From assembly GCA_030549495.1 (NCBI GenBank), contig JAUIRK010000266.1, positions 62,001 to 126,000 of the forward strand: DNA of 64,000 nt. The letters run 5' to 3'. Position numbers and translations under genes: made by a program. This DNA is from Nectonema munidae. Its lineage: Eukaryota > Nematomorpha > Nectonematoida > Nectonematidae. The notes beneath the pieces were generated by a model that was not told where the DNA came from, did no database searches, and was given only the letters and a program-made list of their open reading frames with translations. This document shows, in pieces, positions 1 to 11,100 of the stretch; positions within the stretch are counted from its first letter, which is position 1; each line of letters starts with the position of its first letter.

Positions 1-95
1 AGGTTGGAGATGAATTAACGTAGTATACAGGTTGGAGATGAATCATTGTAGTATATAGTTTGGAGATGAATCATCGTAGAATACAGGTTGGAGAA
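1..95. repeat. About 27-bp minisatellite, left edge
   Basis: Short tandem units of the form GGTTGGAGATGAATCATCG followed by TAGTATACA are repeated about three times before the MULE reading frame begins. The same units lie, inverted, at 55,858-55,975 and again in the original orientation at 57,470-57,625. They therefore mark an edge that is present three times in the window. The array probably continues to the left of base 1. Confidence 0.8.
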
Positions 96-2398
96 GATAT
101 ATATTTACTAAAAAATAATGCTTGGAATAAAATTGGAAACCTAGATGAAGCAGTAGAAAACGTTTTGGTGAATAGAGGATGGTCAAACATCTTCACAATT
201 AGTGCGCTTGTCAATGCCATCAAAACTCCGATAAAAATTCTTTATCCGTTTTATGACTCTACTTTCAAGTTTTCACATGAGATTTTTTAATAAGATATTT
301 CTACCTCATGGACAGGTGGTTGCTGAGGAGTACATACACATACTATTTACCTGTTCCTATTTTTCAGAAAATCGGAACATTAGATTTTATCCAAATCACT
401 TTGTACCCCTGATAAATTATCATTCTGCTATGTATAATGATTTTATCGATATTGTAGATAGGGGTCGTTCACAATTGACCTCAACTAAAACGGGGGGGGG
501 GGGTATCCAAAGTTGACATAAGTCAATTTTGTTAAGTGATGATATATCTAAAAGTTGACATGAGGGGGGGGGGGAGGGGGCTGAAATTTATCAAAAAAAA
601 GGTTGACGTCAATTGTGAACGACCCCATAATTGTTTTGAAAAAAATGATATTGAAGAATCTAAATTTGAGAAAATTAATGCGCTGAACTGTAGGTCCAAT
701 CATATTTCTCTAGATCACACATTGCTTTGCAGACTCTTCATCTTGCAATCTTCCTTATTTAGCTTTAAAAAATAAGTTTCTATCCACAAAAGAATGGTAC
801 TCTTTTTTAACACGCTCTGTGTCTCCCTTACAAGACACACCAGAAGGTCCCAAAGAACACATGACCTTCTTAGTTACACCTAAATACTTTAAATCGAGAA
901 TATACTATCACGACGATTGTGGAAGTTGGCAATCTGACCGTTCAAAATACACCAATTATTTGCTAGATGAAAGCGAAAATTTGTACAGTGCCAAAGGCAT
1001 TGATCCCGTGTTAATTTTAAAACGATATTATTCAAAGCTAAAGGGTAATCCTAGTTACGTAAGGCGTATCTCTCATTTTGTAAAAGTACCAGAAAAGTTC
1101 GATCATAACAACAAAATGACCTATGAATATATTGGTACATATCCTGGTCGTTCTCTTCATGGAAACGCGAAAACAAATGAAATATATATCAAAACAGCGT
1201 TGGAAACAAAAAATAAAATTTTACATGAATTAACTAAAGAAAAAACAGTTAGGAAAATTCATACAGTTATTGTTGACGGATTTTGTAATTAGAGACGCTA
1301 GATGCATAACAAATATGAAATATAATCTAAAAAAGGATTCTACAACATACCCAAGAAAAAATATGGCTGACGATATACAGAATGTTTTAAATGAAATATC
1401 ACTTGGTGATAAATATATTAGAATCTCTGTTAATACATCTAATAATCGCCCTTGCTTCATTCTCTACATAGACTTTCAAATGCAACATCTGATTTCGGCC
1501 GTGAATAATAAATATATTATAAATACAGACCGTACATTTAACTTGTCTTCTTGTTATTTAACAATAATTGTCTTCCAAGAAAAAAAAAATCAAAAGAAAA
1601 CATACCCTTCATAATCCAATAATCACATGTCCCATATTTTTACACTGGAACGCTACATATGAAACCAACTTCTTGTTTTTCAGTCATTTGGCAATGAAAA
1701 TAGGCAATGTAAACATAGTCTTTTGTTGCGATGAAGAAAAGGCCATCATAAAAGCGATTAAATCAACTTTTCAAAAGGCAAATATCATTTTATGTTCAAG
1801 ACATTTTAAACAAACACTTATAAGAAGGAACAATACATTTAAAATTTTGTTTAATAATGAATTTGATGACCTAGAAAATCTTTTTTTTGTAATGATGGAC
1901 TACTGGTGTGCAACAATATCACAAACTTTAACTTAAAAGCAAACTATTTTGAAAAAATATCAAAGCAGGTTTGGTGAATATTTAAAGCACTTTATTAGTC
2001 AGATTGAAAAAAATAATCTGAAAGCTAGACTGAACTTTCCAAATATACCTTTCAATTATATGAATAATCTTTGTGAGTCAAAGAATCACGTGATGAAACT
2101 TTTAACTGACTGGAAATGTCAGAGAATAAGCGATCTAATCAGCTTGCTACGCGAAGAAGTTAAAAGAGATGAAATTTTACTCAGATCGGCTGTGGTTGGA
2201 CAAAGCGAATATTTTATGGATTCATATTTAAAATTTGCAAGAAAAAATGAGTCTCATAAAAGAAATTCTCAAAATATCGCCATTTCTTCAGATGGAATGT
2301 TGATTATACCAAAAATGAATACTTGTGCCAAAAAACCTGGATGTAAAGCTATCAAGCCGAGTAAGACAAGGAGTTTAAATAAAAATATTTTAAATTGA
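60..2398 (+). mobile_element. Broken MULE transposon, vertnin-like transposase (left-arm copy)
   Basis: A transposase gene lies in several reading frames. The N-terminal part (60-460) reads GWSNIF, ALVNAIKTPIKILYP and PNHFVPLI, the pattern of the vertnin-like N-terminal region. After an inserted MITE the frame continues (630-1290) with a segment containing YYHDDCGSW. The MULE catalytic core (1270-1936) follows, with TDRTFNL (first Asp), CPIFLHW, and FCCDEEKA (second Asp) ahead of LCSRHFKQ. The last part (1949-2398) has NNLCESKNHVMK, whose Glu is the likely third catalytic acid. Frames change near 285, within a run of ten A at about 1570 (nine in the right-arm copy), and near 1940, so no full-length protein can be made. 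Vertnin-like MULEs are cut-and-paste DNA transposons. No terminal inverted repeats were identified; the 5' edge is the minisatellite. The family call rests on motif recognition, not a search. Confidence 0.72.
461..626. mobile_element. 166-bp MITE inside the MULE gene (left arm)
   Basis: The element has terminal inverted repeats GGGGTCGTTCACAATTGAC at 461-479 and their complement at 608-626. It is bordered by ATA on both sides (458-460 and 627-629), consistent with a 3-bp target duplication. Inside are two G runs (about 494-503 and 564-573) and a second inner inverted motif around GTTGACAT. It interrupts the vertnin-like frame after residues reading NDFIDIVD, so it came after the MULE. A 3-bp duplication and GGGG-start ends would suit a PIF/Harbinger-type MITE, but I cannot assign a family. 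Confidence 0.8.
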
Positions 2399-4540
2399 TT
2401 TTACATAACAATAGAGTAGCGAACAAAAATACTAGCTTTAAATATCTTTGACGGGAAAGTACAAAAATATTTTATGAAGTATAATACCAATAATATTATA
2501 CTTCATCTCATTATTCTGCCGATTCGATTGATCCACTCAAAAGTAAAATTAACAGCCGGGGATCCAATATTTAAAAAGCGGGGGTAGATAAAAACTATAT
2601 TTTAGAAATCGTATTTTGTCTAGTAATTTTTGGAAATTGGTCTCTGCAATTTATGCTACTCTTAAAATATTTCAGATCATCAAATCTAATAATAATGTCA
2701 AAAAAATATAAAAAACGATTTTATATGAGATGGGGGCAAACTGACTTGTTCAAAAAAAAGAGAGTTCTACTGTGAAAAACGTTTTTAAACCAACGGTATC
2801 TAATCATATAACTAAATTAACTTTAAAGTAATTTAACAAACCTGAAACATTCGTCGACAATTTTAAAAAAGATGATGAAAAAATCGTAATTTAATGAAAA
2901 AAATATCAAGAAATCTTAAAATTTTAGTAAAATATAAGTAAATTGCACATATTTATTTCAAAACTTTTGTTAATAGCAAGTTAATTTATACAGAAAATGA
3001 TTTTCAAATTTGGCGTTCAACATGTTTTATCTTCTTGAGTTTAATCCTAAATAAAATAAGAAATATAAATATTGCATATAATACTAAAATAAATGTTTCA
3101 AGCAAATTTAAGTTATCGTGATTCTAGAAAAGTGTATCAGAAATATATTTAAAATTGAGATTGAGCATTAAGTAGAATTATGTGAATTTATTTTGTGTTG
3201 CATATGAAAATATAAAATATGGCATCATTTGAAAAATTCTAGGAAACGAGTATTTTTCAAAAAGAGAAAATAAAACTTACCAAAAAATAAGGGAAAAAGA
3301 AAAGGAGCCTTAAACATAAAAATGTATTGAAAATTCTTTGGAGGAACTAAATTTTAGTACACCATTTTGATTTTGGATTTAAAAATGGTGGAGGGGGATT
3401 TAAAAATAAAATTATAAAACGGTGTACATTTTAGTCGACCATTTTGATGTATATTTTATACTGACCCCGAAAACTTAAAACTACATGAAAACTTGGAGCT
3501 CATCAAAAATAAAAAGCTGATCTCTTTTGATAATTTTACAATATCAAAATAATTTTTGTGTAGGGTACAATAAATTTAACTTACTGAGATCGTTTTTCAG
3601 TATTTTAAAATTTTTGAATTTTTTCTAAAAGTTTTCTGATGTTTCTTCGTGTTTTTGTGTGTTTTTGGGTCAAAAGACGCTCCCATTTTTATGTAATAAC
3701 TCCTGATATGTTTTTCAAATTTTCATTTAAAGTTTCCTACTCGAAAGAATTTTCCTTGATTTTATTAAAAATATCAATTATTAAATTTATATTTTAAGCT
3801 TACAAGTTGTGGGAAGTTAAATCAATGAATCAATGTAATGCTGTTTTAAACTAAAAATTTAGTTTTATTTTTTTTTACTTAAATTTAATACAAATTTTGA
3901 AATGTCTAAAGAAGGTATTATTGTCAACTTCAATATATTTTAGTTGTACATTAAAAATACAATAACCTTGTTATATATATATATATATATAGTAGAGATC
4001 TATATGCATTTTTATATTTAAGATCTATCCATACTCGGTCTATTTATCCTAAAAATCTCTAAAGTTATCCTTTTCGGATTTGATTTTTTGATTAACCCTT
4101 TACGTTTTAAAAAACTAGTGAGTTTTAATTTTTTGAGTTAAACACATATATGCTTTAGATGATGTAATAAATATATTAATATTTATTTCATATCATTAAT
4201 AGTTTTTTTTATAACTGCATTTACACCGTATTTTAACTATCTGTCCTCATTTTTAGACAGATATTTTTTCAAAATTTCATCATTAAAACTTTTTTCTATC
4301 TGTTGGATTAATAAGAGTCTTGACCTTACCACAAGTCAGGCGATTAATCATGCTAAATTATCTATCTCAATATATGTATAATATGAGATAGTTTTTCACA
4401 CATCTTTATTTTATCTGAGTGTCTGCTCTTGTAAATTTCCATATATTTTCATAAAAAGAATATTATTATCCCTTATTTTCTCTGTTTCTTTCTCACGTTT
4501 TCGGATATTTTTCAACTAATATTTTTATATTTCTTCTAAA
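2399..4540. other. AT-rich DNA without genes (left arm)
   Basis: No convincing coding region was seen. The stretch has many A and T runs and a (TA)n tract at about 3971-3991. A possible small inverted motif pair (ACCATTTTGATT near 3360 and similar near 3430) is present. It is copied almost exactly at 51,430-53,557. It may be the non-coding remainder of the MULE or plain intergenic DNA. Confidence 0.6.
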
Positions 4541-4690
4541 ATGGCAGGTTAGTTGAGATGATGGACTCAGCACGGAAGTTTCTGGATTCGATTCCTCATC
4601 GATACGAATTTGTTCATAGTTTGACATAAGCGGTACATCAGTGCCTGGTCAATGAAAATACATCCGCTGCACCTAACCTTTTACTCAAAA
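4541..4690 (+). mobile_element. Possible tRNA-derived SINE fragment
   Basis: An A-box-like segment (TTAGTTGAGATGATGG, about 4549-4564) lies about 20 bases upstream of a good B box (GGATTCGATTCC, 4584-4595). This is the spacing of a tRNA gene or the head of a tRNA-derived SINE. No acceptor-stem pairing was found, so a working tRNA is unlikely. The inverted copy is at about 51,285-51,415. A single chance B box is possible. Confidence 0.3.
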
Positions 4691-4892
4691 TTGAAAAATT
4701 TGCTACATAATTAACATAAGAGAGAAAGGAAACAAAATAAACTAATAAAGCAATTTTCACTATTTTAAAATGGAACCGTCTGTTCTTAGAATAATTTAAA
4801 AATAATAGGAGGCATAAAGAATTAGAGTTTATTTGATATTTTGAAATTTTTATAAGCAGCAAAAGCCAACGTTAAAAATTATTTAAACTAAC

Positions 4893-4957
4893 GGTCGACA
4901 GACATTTCGTCCCATAGACAATTTTCCCCCTGACAAATTGTCTCGTAGGCTATTAGT
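4893..4957 (-). repeat. GGGACGAAATGTC motif block, outer side of Helitron array
   Basis: Read on the minus strand, this block carries GAGACAATTTGTC, AAAATTGTCTATGGGACG and GAAATGTCTGTCGACC. It is the same motif family as the minisatellite at 6788-6967 but in the opposite orientation, so the two bracket the tandem Helitron-like units. They could be the ends of one older transposon into which the units landed. The mirrored copy is at 51,000-51,062. Confidence 0.55.
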
Positions 4958-5063
4958 TTCATCCATCTTTGCTTATTATATGTGTAAAATTATTAAAAAA
5001 TTTTATATTCTTGTTTATTTTATCTCTATTAAATTATTTCAAATTAATCAATTTATCTCTTAA

Positions 5064-5542
5064 TCTATATTATAATAAGCTAGCGTGTGTGTGTGTGTGT
5101 GTCTGTGTGTCGCTGGAAGCATTTTGATTGGTTGAAATTATTAAATGTTTTGTGTGTATTTTTATATGGTGTGATGAGTTTATATGTGTGAATGTCGCTT
5201 GAAGTATTCTGATTGGTTGAAATTATTATATGTTCTATGTGTATTTTTATATGTGTGATGAGTTAATGGTGTAATAGAAAAATACACAGAAAAGGTACAA
5301 ATATTCTAAAAACTGACCACAATACCATATAACACTATTAGCAACTCAATATACACACTACCCAGAATCCTATGTTTCGAGCGTAGTCTAAACAAAAAAA
5401 AACTAGCCGGTCCCGTGGTCGTTTTGAGCGAAGCGAATTTTAGTTAGCAACTCAATATACACACTACCCAGAATCCTATGTTTCGAGCGCAGCGAGAAAC
5501 ACTGTTTCGAGCGAAGCGAGAAACGACCACGGGACCGGCTAG
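5064..5542 (+). mobile_element. Helitron-like non-autonomous unit 1 of 3
   Basis: The unit starts TCTATATTATAATAAG after an A and ends CGACCACGGGACCGGCTAG. TC at the start and CTRR (CTAG) at the end are the Helitron termini. It has no coding capacity. Inside are a (GT)n tract and repeated GATTGGTTGAAATTATT blocks (an inverted CCAAT box). Near the 3' end an inverted copy of the terminus (ACTAGCCGGTCCCGTGGTCG) makes a stem-loop of about 23 bp. A typical short GC-rich Helitron 3' hairpin just before CTAG was not clear, which lowers the confidence. Confidence 0.5.
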
Positions 5543-6276
5543 TCTATATTATAATAAGCTAGCGTCTGTGTGTGTGTGTGTCGCTGGAAGCATTCTCATT
5601 GGTTGAAATTATTTATCTATATACGTTTTGTCTATCTATGTGTTTGAAGCATTCTGATTGGTTGAAATTATTTATAGATACGTTGTGTCTATCTATATGT
5701 TTGAAGCATTTTGATTGGTTCAAATTATTTATATATATGTTTTGTGTATGTATGTGTTTGAAGCATTCTGATTGGTTAAAATTATTATATGTTCTATTTG
5801 TATTTTTATATGTGTGATGAGTTCATATATCTGTAGTCTGAGTGTCGCTTGAAGCATTCTGATTGGTTGAAATATATTTTGTATGTATTTTTATATGGTG
5901 TAATAGAAAAATACATAGAAAAGGTACAAATATTCTAAAAACTGATCACCATACCATATAACACTATTAGCAACTCAAAATACACACTACCCAGAATCCT
6001 ATGTTTCGAGCGTAGCCTAAACAATAAAAACTAGCCGGTCCCGTGGTCGTTTTGAGCGAAGCGAATTTAAATTAGCAACTCAATATACACACTACCCAGA
6101 ATCCTATGTTTCGAGCGTAGCCTAAACAATAAAAAACTAGCCGGTCCCGTGGTCGTTTTGAGCGAAGCGAATTTGAATTAGCAACTCAATATACACACTA
6201 CCCAGAATCCTATGTTTCGAGCGCAGCGAGAAACACTGTTTCGAGCGAAGCGAGAAACGACCACGGGACCGGCTAG
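5543..6276 (+). mobile_element. Helitron-like non-autonomous unit 2 of 3
   Basis: It begins with TC directly after the CTAG of unit 1, with no base between, and ends in the same CTAG terminus. It is longer than its neighbours for two reasons. The block ending in GATTGGTTGAAATTAT is repeated about five times, and a block of about 105 bases carrying TAGCAACTCAATATACACAC plus the inverted terminus is repeated near the 3' end. Apparent open frames here are by-products of the repeat. Confidence 0.5.
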
Positions 6277-6782
6277 TCTATATTATAATAAGCTAGCGTC
6301 TGTGTGTCTGTGTGTGTGTCGCTGGAAGCATTTTGATTGGTTGAATTTATTATATGTTTTGTGTGTATTTTTATATGGTGTGATGAGTTTGTATGTGTGT
6401 ATTTGTTTGAAGCATTCTGATTGGTTGAAATTATTTATATATGTTTTGTGTATATATTTGTTTGAAGCATTCTGATTGGTTGAAATACCTTTTGTATGTA
6501 TTTTATATGGTGTAATAGAAAAATACACAGAAAAGGTACAAATATTCTAAAAACTGATCACCATACCATATAACACTATTAGCAACTCAAAATACACACT
6601 ACAAGAATTCTATGTTTCGAGCGTAGCCTAAACAATAAAAAACTAGCCGGTCCCGTGGTCGTTTTGAGCGAAGCGAATTTGAATTAGCAACTCAATATAC
6701 ACACTACCCAGAATCCTATGTTTCGAGCGCAGCGAGAAACACTGTTTCGAGCGAAGCGAGAAACGACCACGGGACCGGCTAG
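6277..6782 (+). mobile_element. Helitron-like non-autonomous unit 3 of 3
   Basis: It begins TC directly after the CTAG of unit 2 and ends with CTAG followed by T, the expected 3' flank of a Helitron inserted between A and T. Internal GATTGGTTGAAAT blocks, the GAGCGAAGCGA motif and the inverted terminus are as in units 1 and 2. All three units face the same way, giving a head-to-tail array. Confidence 0.5.
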
Positions 6783-6787
6783 TTTTT

Positions 6788-6967
6788 TAGAATTGTCCAT
6801 GAGACAAAATGTCTTATGAAAATAACGGGGCGAATTGTCCATGAAACAAAATGTATTATGAAAATAATGGGGCGAATTGTCCATGGGACGAACTGTCTTA
6901 TTAAAAAAGGGGCGAATTGTCCATGGGACGAACTGTCTTATGAAAATAAAGGGGCGAAATGTCCGAG
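6788..6967 (+). repeat. About 50-bp minisatellite, four copies
   Basis: The unit is GGGGCGAATTGTCCATG, then GGACGAACTGTCTTATG, then AAAATA, repeated about four times with small changes. It directly follows the 3' end of the Helitron-like array and shares its motif with the block at 4893-4957. A poorly preserved mirrored copy is at 49,180-49,358. Confidence 0.75.
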
Positions 6968-7211
6968 CATCAAACTAACATAAATCAAAGTATACGAGAA
7001 AAGAAAATCATTGCGTTTTTTTTGAATATTTCTGTCTACAAATAAAATTCTGACAGCTGTCATAAATAGATCAAGTACATTTTTAACAACTGAAACATTT
7101 TGTTTCGATATTATATTTTTATTATAATAATCAACAAATTTTCTTAAAAAAAGCGGTTTGATTATGTACAGTGTTAGTTATAAAATTTAACAATCGAACA
7201 TTATAAAAAAT
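6968..7211. other. AT-rich spacer
   Basis: No gene, RNA or repeat was recognised here. It separates the GGGGCGAA minisatellite from the first LTR-like repeat. Confidence 0.5.
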
Positions 7212-8050
7212 ATCTCTGCTCAAATATTAAGCAAAAAGAGTATTCTTGCTTTTAAACTGAATAGATAATCAAAACATTCATTTCCAAATAACTATTGAAA
7301 AAAAATTCTTGACTTGAAAAAATTAAAGTTTTCAAATGTTAAAAAATGTAGCAAACGTAGTGATAAAGATTTGGTGACTTTTGTTGAAAAAATATTCTTA
7401 GTGCGAGTCTAACAATATTCATTGATATAAAATTGTAACGATTGAAAACTATTTTAATTTAACTCTAAATGCAAATTAGACAGAAGCAGTGGTGTAGCCA
7501 AAAAAAAGTTGATAGAAAGGGCACAATTTAAAAACAAAAAACTTGCGCAACATTATTTATACTTTCTTGATCCTTTTATTGGAGAAATTTTCAAAAACTG
7601 ATATCGCATAAGATTCATGGGGGCACCATGCGGTACATAGGAGTGTGGGCACGGCCCCTTATGCCAGCCTAGCTAGCTCACTGGAGAGAAGAGAGCTGAA
7701 TGAGATAGGAGAGCTTAACAAGAGAAGAGGGCTTGAATGAAACAAGAGAGCTTGAATGAGCTTGAGTGAATGATTGAGTTTTAGCAGAGAAAGCGGAAGA
7801 GAAAAACAGAGGAGAGAGAAAGAGAAACACTGTGACAAAAGATGAGAAAATCTAGTGGATCATCAATATGTGTTTGCTCAAAAATACTACAAGACACTGT
7901 GATAAACATTGCTTACTTATTGTGTGCACATTGAAGCAATGGATTATTATTATATAGCTCTCACGCATCGTCTGTAAAATATGTTCGATAGGAAAAATGC
8001 GATCATCATACATGTTTTATAAACAAGCAGCAACTCTTACTTATAAAAAA
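7212..8050 (-). repeat. LTR-like direct repeat A (left arm), with a MITE inside
   Basis: This stretch is repeated in the same orientation at 12,610-13,546 and looks about 85-90% identical by eye. The shared part runs from CTCTGCTCAAATATT to ACTCTTACTTATA. The pair flanks the Helitron remnant and a retroelement piece. If these are LTRs, this is the 3' one, because the internal coding pieces read on the minus strand. The divergence says the element is not recent. The repeat holds a hAT-like MITE (7487-7683) absent from its partner. Confidence 0.6.
7487..7683. mobile_element. 197-bp hAT-like MITE (left arm)
   Basis: Its ends are imperfect inverted repeats, CAGTGGTGTAGC and GCTAGCTCACTG (CAGTGAGCTAGC on the other strand). 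Eight-base flanks GACAGAAG (7479-7486) and GAGAGAAG (7684-7691) look like a hAT-type target duplication with one change. The partner repeat near 13,056 has the site once and unfilled (AGAGAGAAGAGAGCTG), which confirms insertion. It has no coding capacity. Confidence 0.75.
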
Positions 8051-8105
8051 AACCAGAATAAGAGATGGAAAATAATAAAAATATATTTCAATGAAAAATT
8101 TGTGG

Positions 8106-11100
8106 CTAAACTATATTTTTTGTATATAAATTATTGTTGTGATATCCTTGTTGATGTGTTTGATAGACCTGAAATTTAATGGCATGAAAAGATCTTGCTC
8201 TTGAAAGGGCAACATAAAGTTGTCCATGACTGAAACATGGTTTTCTTAAAAAAATACCAACTTTTCAAAAGTTTGTCCCTGACTTTTATTGATAGTGAGG
8301 GCATACGACAATCTGAGAGGAAACTGAATACGCTTAATTTGAAAGGGAAGATTTGTATCGTTAGGAGACAGTGAAATTCTAGTAATCAGAACATTCTTTC
8401 CACAGTTAACACCAGTAAGAATTTGACATTCAATTGTATTATCCAATAATTTAGATATTCTAAGACGTGTTCCATTACAGAGACCATCCTTAAGACTAAG
8501 ATTTCGAAGAAGCATTACGATACATCCTACTTTTAAAATGAGTTTATGTTGTGGCATACCAGATGGTGTTAAGGAATTGACAAATTCCATTGGATAAAGA
8601 TCAATTTCTTCTTGATTATCTGTAACAACAGAGTCAGTACTGTAATATGTTTTAGATTCCCCCGAAAGTTGATGTAGTACTTGGTTGTTAATTTCTAAAG
8701 AGTCTTCATTGGTAGGAGTTAAGATGACTTTGTCTGCAACGTTAATATCATCATTAAAAACAGAAGCAATGATGTTATCACTTTTAGTTAATACACATTG
8801 ATTTGGTATCTCAATACAATCTTTGAAAGGATCGTTATAGTTAACAGGCAATTGTCCATTTCTCAGAGAAAGAAGAAATTCTGAAAGAGGTGGTCTTGTT
8901 GAGCTGCCCTCATGTTGGTGTGAAGATGAAAGACTTTAACTAATGGTCATATATATGAACTTTTCAAGCATGTTTCAATGATTTGAGCGGGGTTTCCTTT
9001 TTTTACAACTGGTAATGACGCAAGTCTCCGCCAAGAAGAAGAATTTTTCCAGCAAATGGTATACTTGTGTTGCAGATATCTCTAAGCATTTTATCAATGG
9101 CTTCAAGGGCGTATTTAGGAATCATGCTTGCTTCGTCAAAAATTATAATATCTTGTTTACGGATAAATTCTGCATGTTTACTGTTTGGTTTAATATTACA
9201 TGTTGAATTATCTAAAACAGGAACAGGTAACTTAAAAACGCAATGAACAGTTCTGCCTTTTTCCAATAAAGTGGCAGCAATTCCTGTCCAAGCACAAGTA
9301 AGAACATTCAAATTACGACCAATTATTTCTTTAATAATGTAGTTATATGTGAAAGTCTTACCGGTGCCACCTGGACCATCAATAAAGAAAACTTTAGCTG
9401 AAGATTTGTCATTTTTTTCTAATGAACCAATTACTGAATTGGCAACAGAAATCTGTTCAGGGTTAATCATATTTCTTAAATTAGAAGCTTCTTGTCTAGC
9501 TTGTTGGATATTGGGTGGATCTTCAATTAATGTTTCTTTCAATTCTGGAAGTCCAAAATCAATAAGTGTCTTACCAAATTGTTCGAGAATACTTTGAATT
9601 TCTGCAAGTGCAGATTGTTCAGCTTTAAAATCCGACTCATACTGGAGATAATCCTCTATCATATCGTAACGAAAGGTTTGCCACAAATGAGAAGGATTAC
9701 TTGGCTCACCATGAATTAAAATAAAAGAAAATGAGTTCTTATTTGTGAAGGAGATGCCGTTTCAACTAATTCTGTGATTGTGCGAACTCACAAACTGTCA
9801 TCTAATAATAAATTACTTACAATACATGCTTCCCTAAAAGTTGAATATAAAGTTCCATTATATGTTTTTAAATACTCATAAGATATGGCACCAGGTATGT
9901 GCAAAAGAAGAATGCGTAGAAAGTATCGCTCACCTTCTCTAATACTGGCGTTATACATCCTATTTACTACTTTTTGAGCCCCCTCTGTCTAATTACCCAT
10001 TTTTTTTCCGAACTTTTGAAGACATAATGATAAGGAATATCGGTGTATAAGTACTGCCTGGCGTTTTCATCATTTTGATTTAGGTATAACTAAGTAATTA
10101 ACATTGTATGATGGGCCTTAGAAAGGGCGGGATTTTCTTCGCTTTTTCTAAAATAAATTGTTTGTTGATTAGGAAGATGTAATGGGAGTCTAATAATATT
10201 ATGGCTTTGTGTATGCATGGGGAATGTAAATAAGCGCCAGGATGCTTCAGGCGGAGAAACATATCTGGCATCTAAATATGTTTTAATTTCATCATGATCA
10301 ATGCGTTCATTAATTTCAACATGAGCTGTGTCATGGCCTTTGTAGACATATTTGTAAAGATATTTAACACTTTTGATACTAACACAGGCCTCTAAATTTA
10401 TATGCGCGCTGTATTTTTTACATAGAAAAGGGTTATAAGGGACAACCCATCTGTTATCTAATTCAACATTTCTGATAGTGACTGTGCGGCCGTTGTCAGG
10501 TCTAAAATATAAAGGATAGCCATTACTAATTTAACATTTCTGATAGTGACTGTGCGGCCGTTGTCAGGTCTAAAATATAAAGGATAGCCATTACTATTAA
10601 GGATAGCGCGCTGATTAAATTGTTTAGGATACTCTTTCATGCAAGTTCCATCTTGCATACATTGTGATGAATTGATCAAATGTCCACATGGACCATGGAT
10701 CATGCAAGATTTAATTATTTCATATAGTTCTAGGTTTTCTTCAGGATCAGGAATTTGTGCCGAAATGAGGGTGTCAATGTGGTCTGCATTATACAATTTA
10801 AAATCATTACTTATATGTAAGAGCATGTGAACATGAGGAAGTCCTCTTTTTTGGAACTCAATTACATCCACGTAGCCACAAATAACACCAAGAACACCAT
10901 TCTTTAAGTCATTCTTTAAGGCTTCAACTTTTAGTTTGAAAACCCGTGAAACCAAGTCGGGTCTATCTGAAGGTGTTTGATCTGGCAATAAATTTTCAAC
11001 AATTTCTGGCCATTTTGGATTACATGTAAATGTTAAAAAAAGATTAAGTTTTCCATTTTTAGCTACAAGAGCCATTGCATCAAGATATAATTGATGCATT

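Noticed and set aside
4541-4620. Functional tRNA gene
   Set aside because: No acceptor stem pairing and no clear anticodon loop despite a good B box.
5572-6528. Frames of about 80 codons rich in Leu/Tyr/Ser in the Helitron-like units
   Set aside because: They follow the GT tract and the GATTGGTTGAAATT repeat; the residue pattern repeats with the DNA repeat and no domain is visible.
7997-8179. 60-codon plus-strand frame
   Set aside because: It overlaps the Helitron helicase end on the other strand and the direct repeat; no protein-like content.
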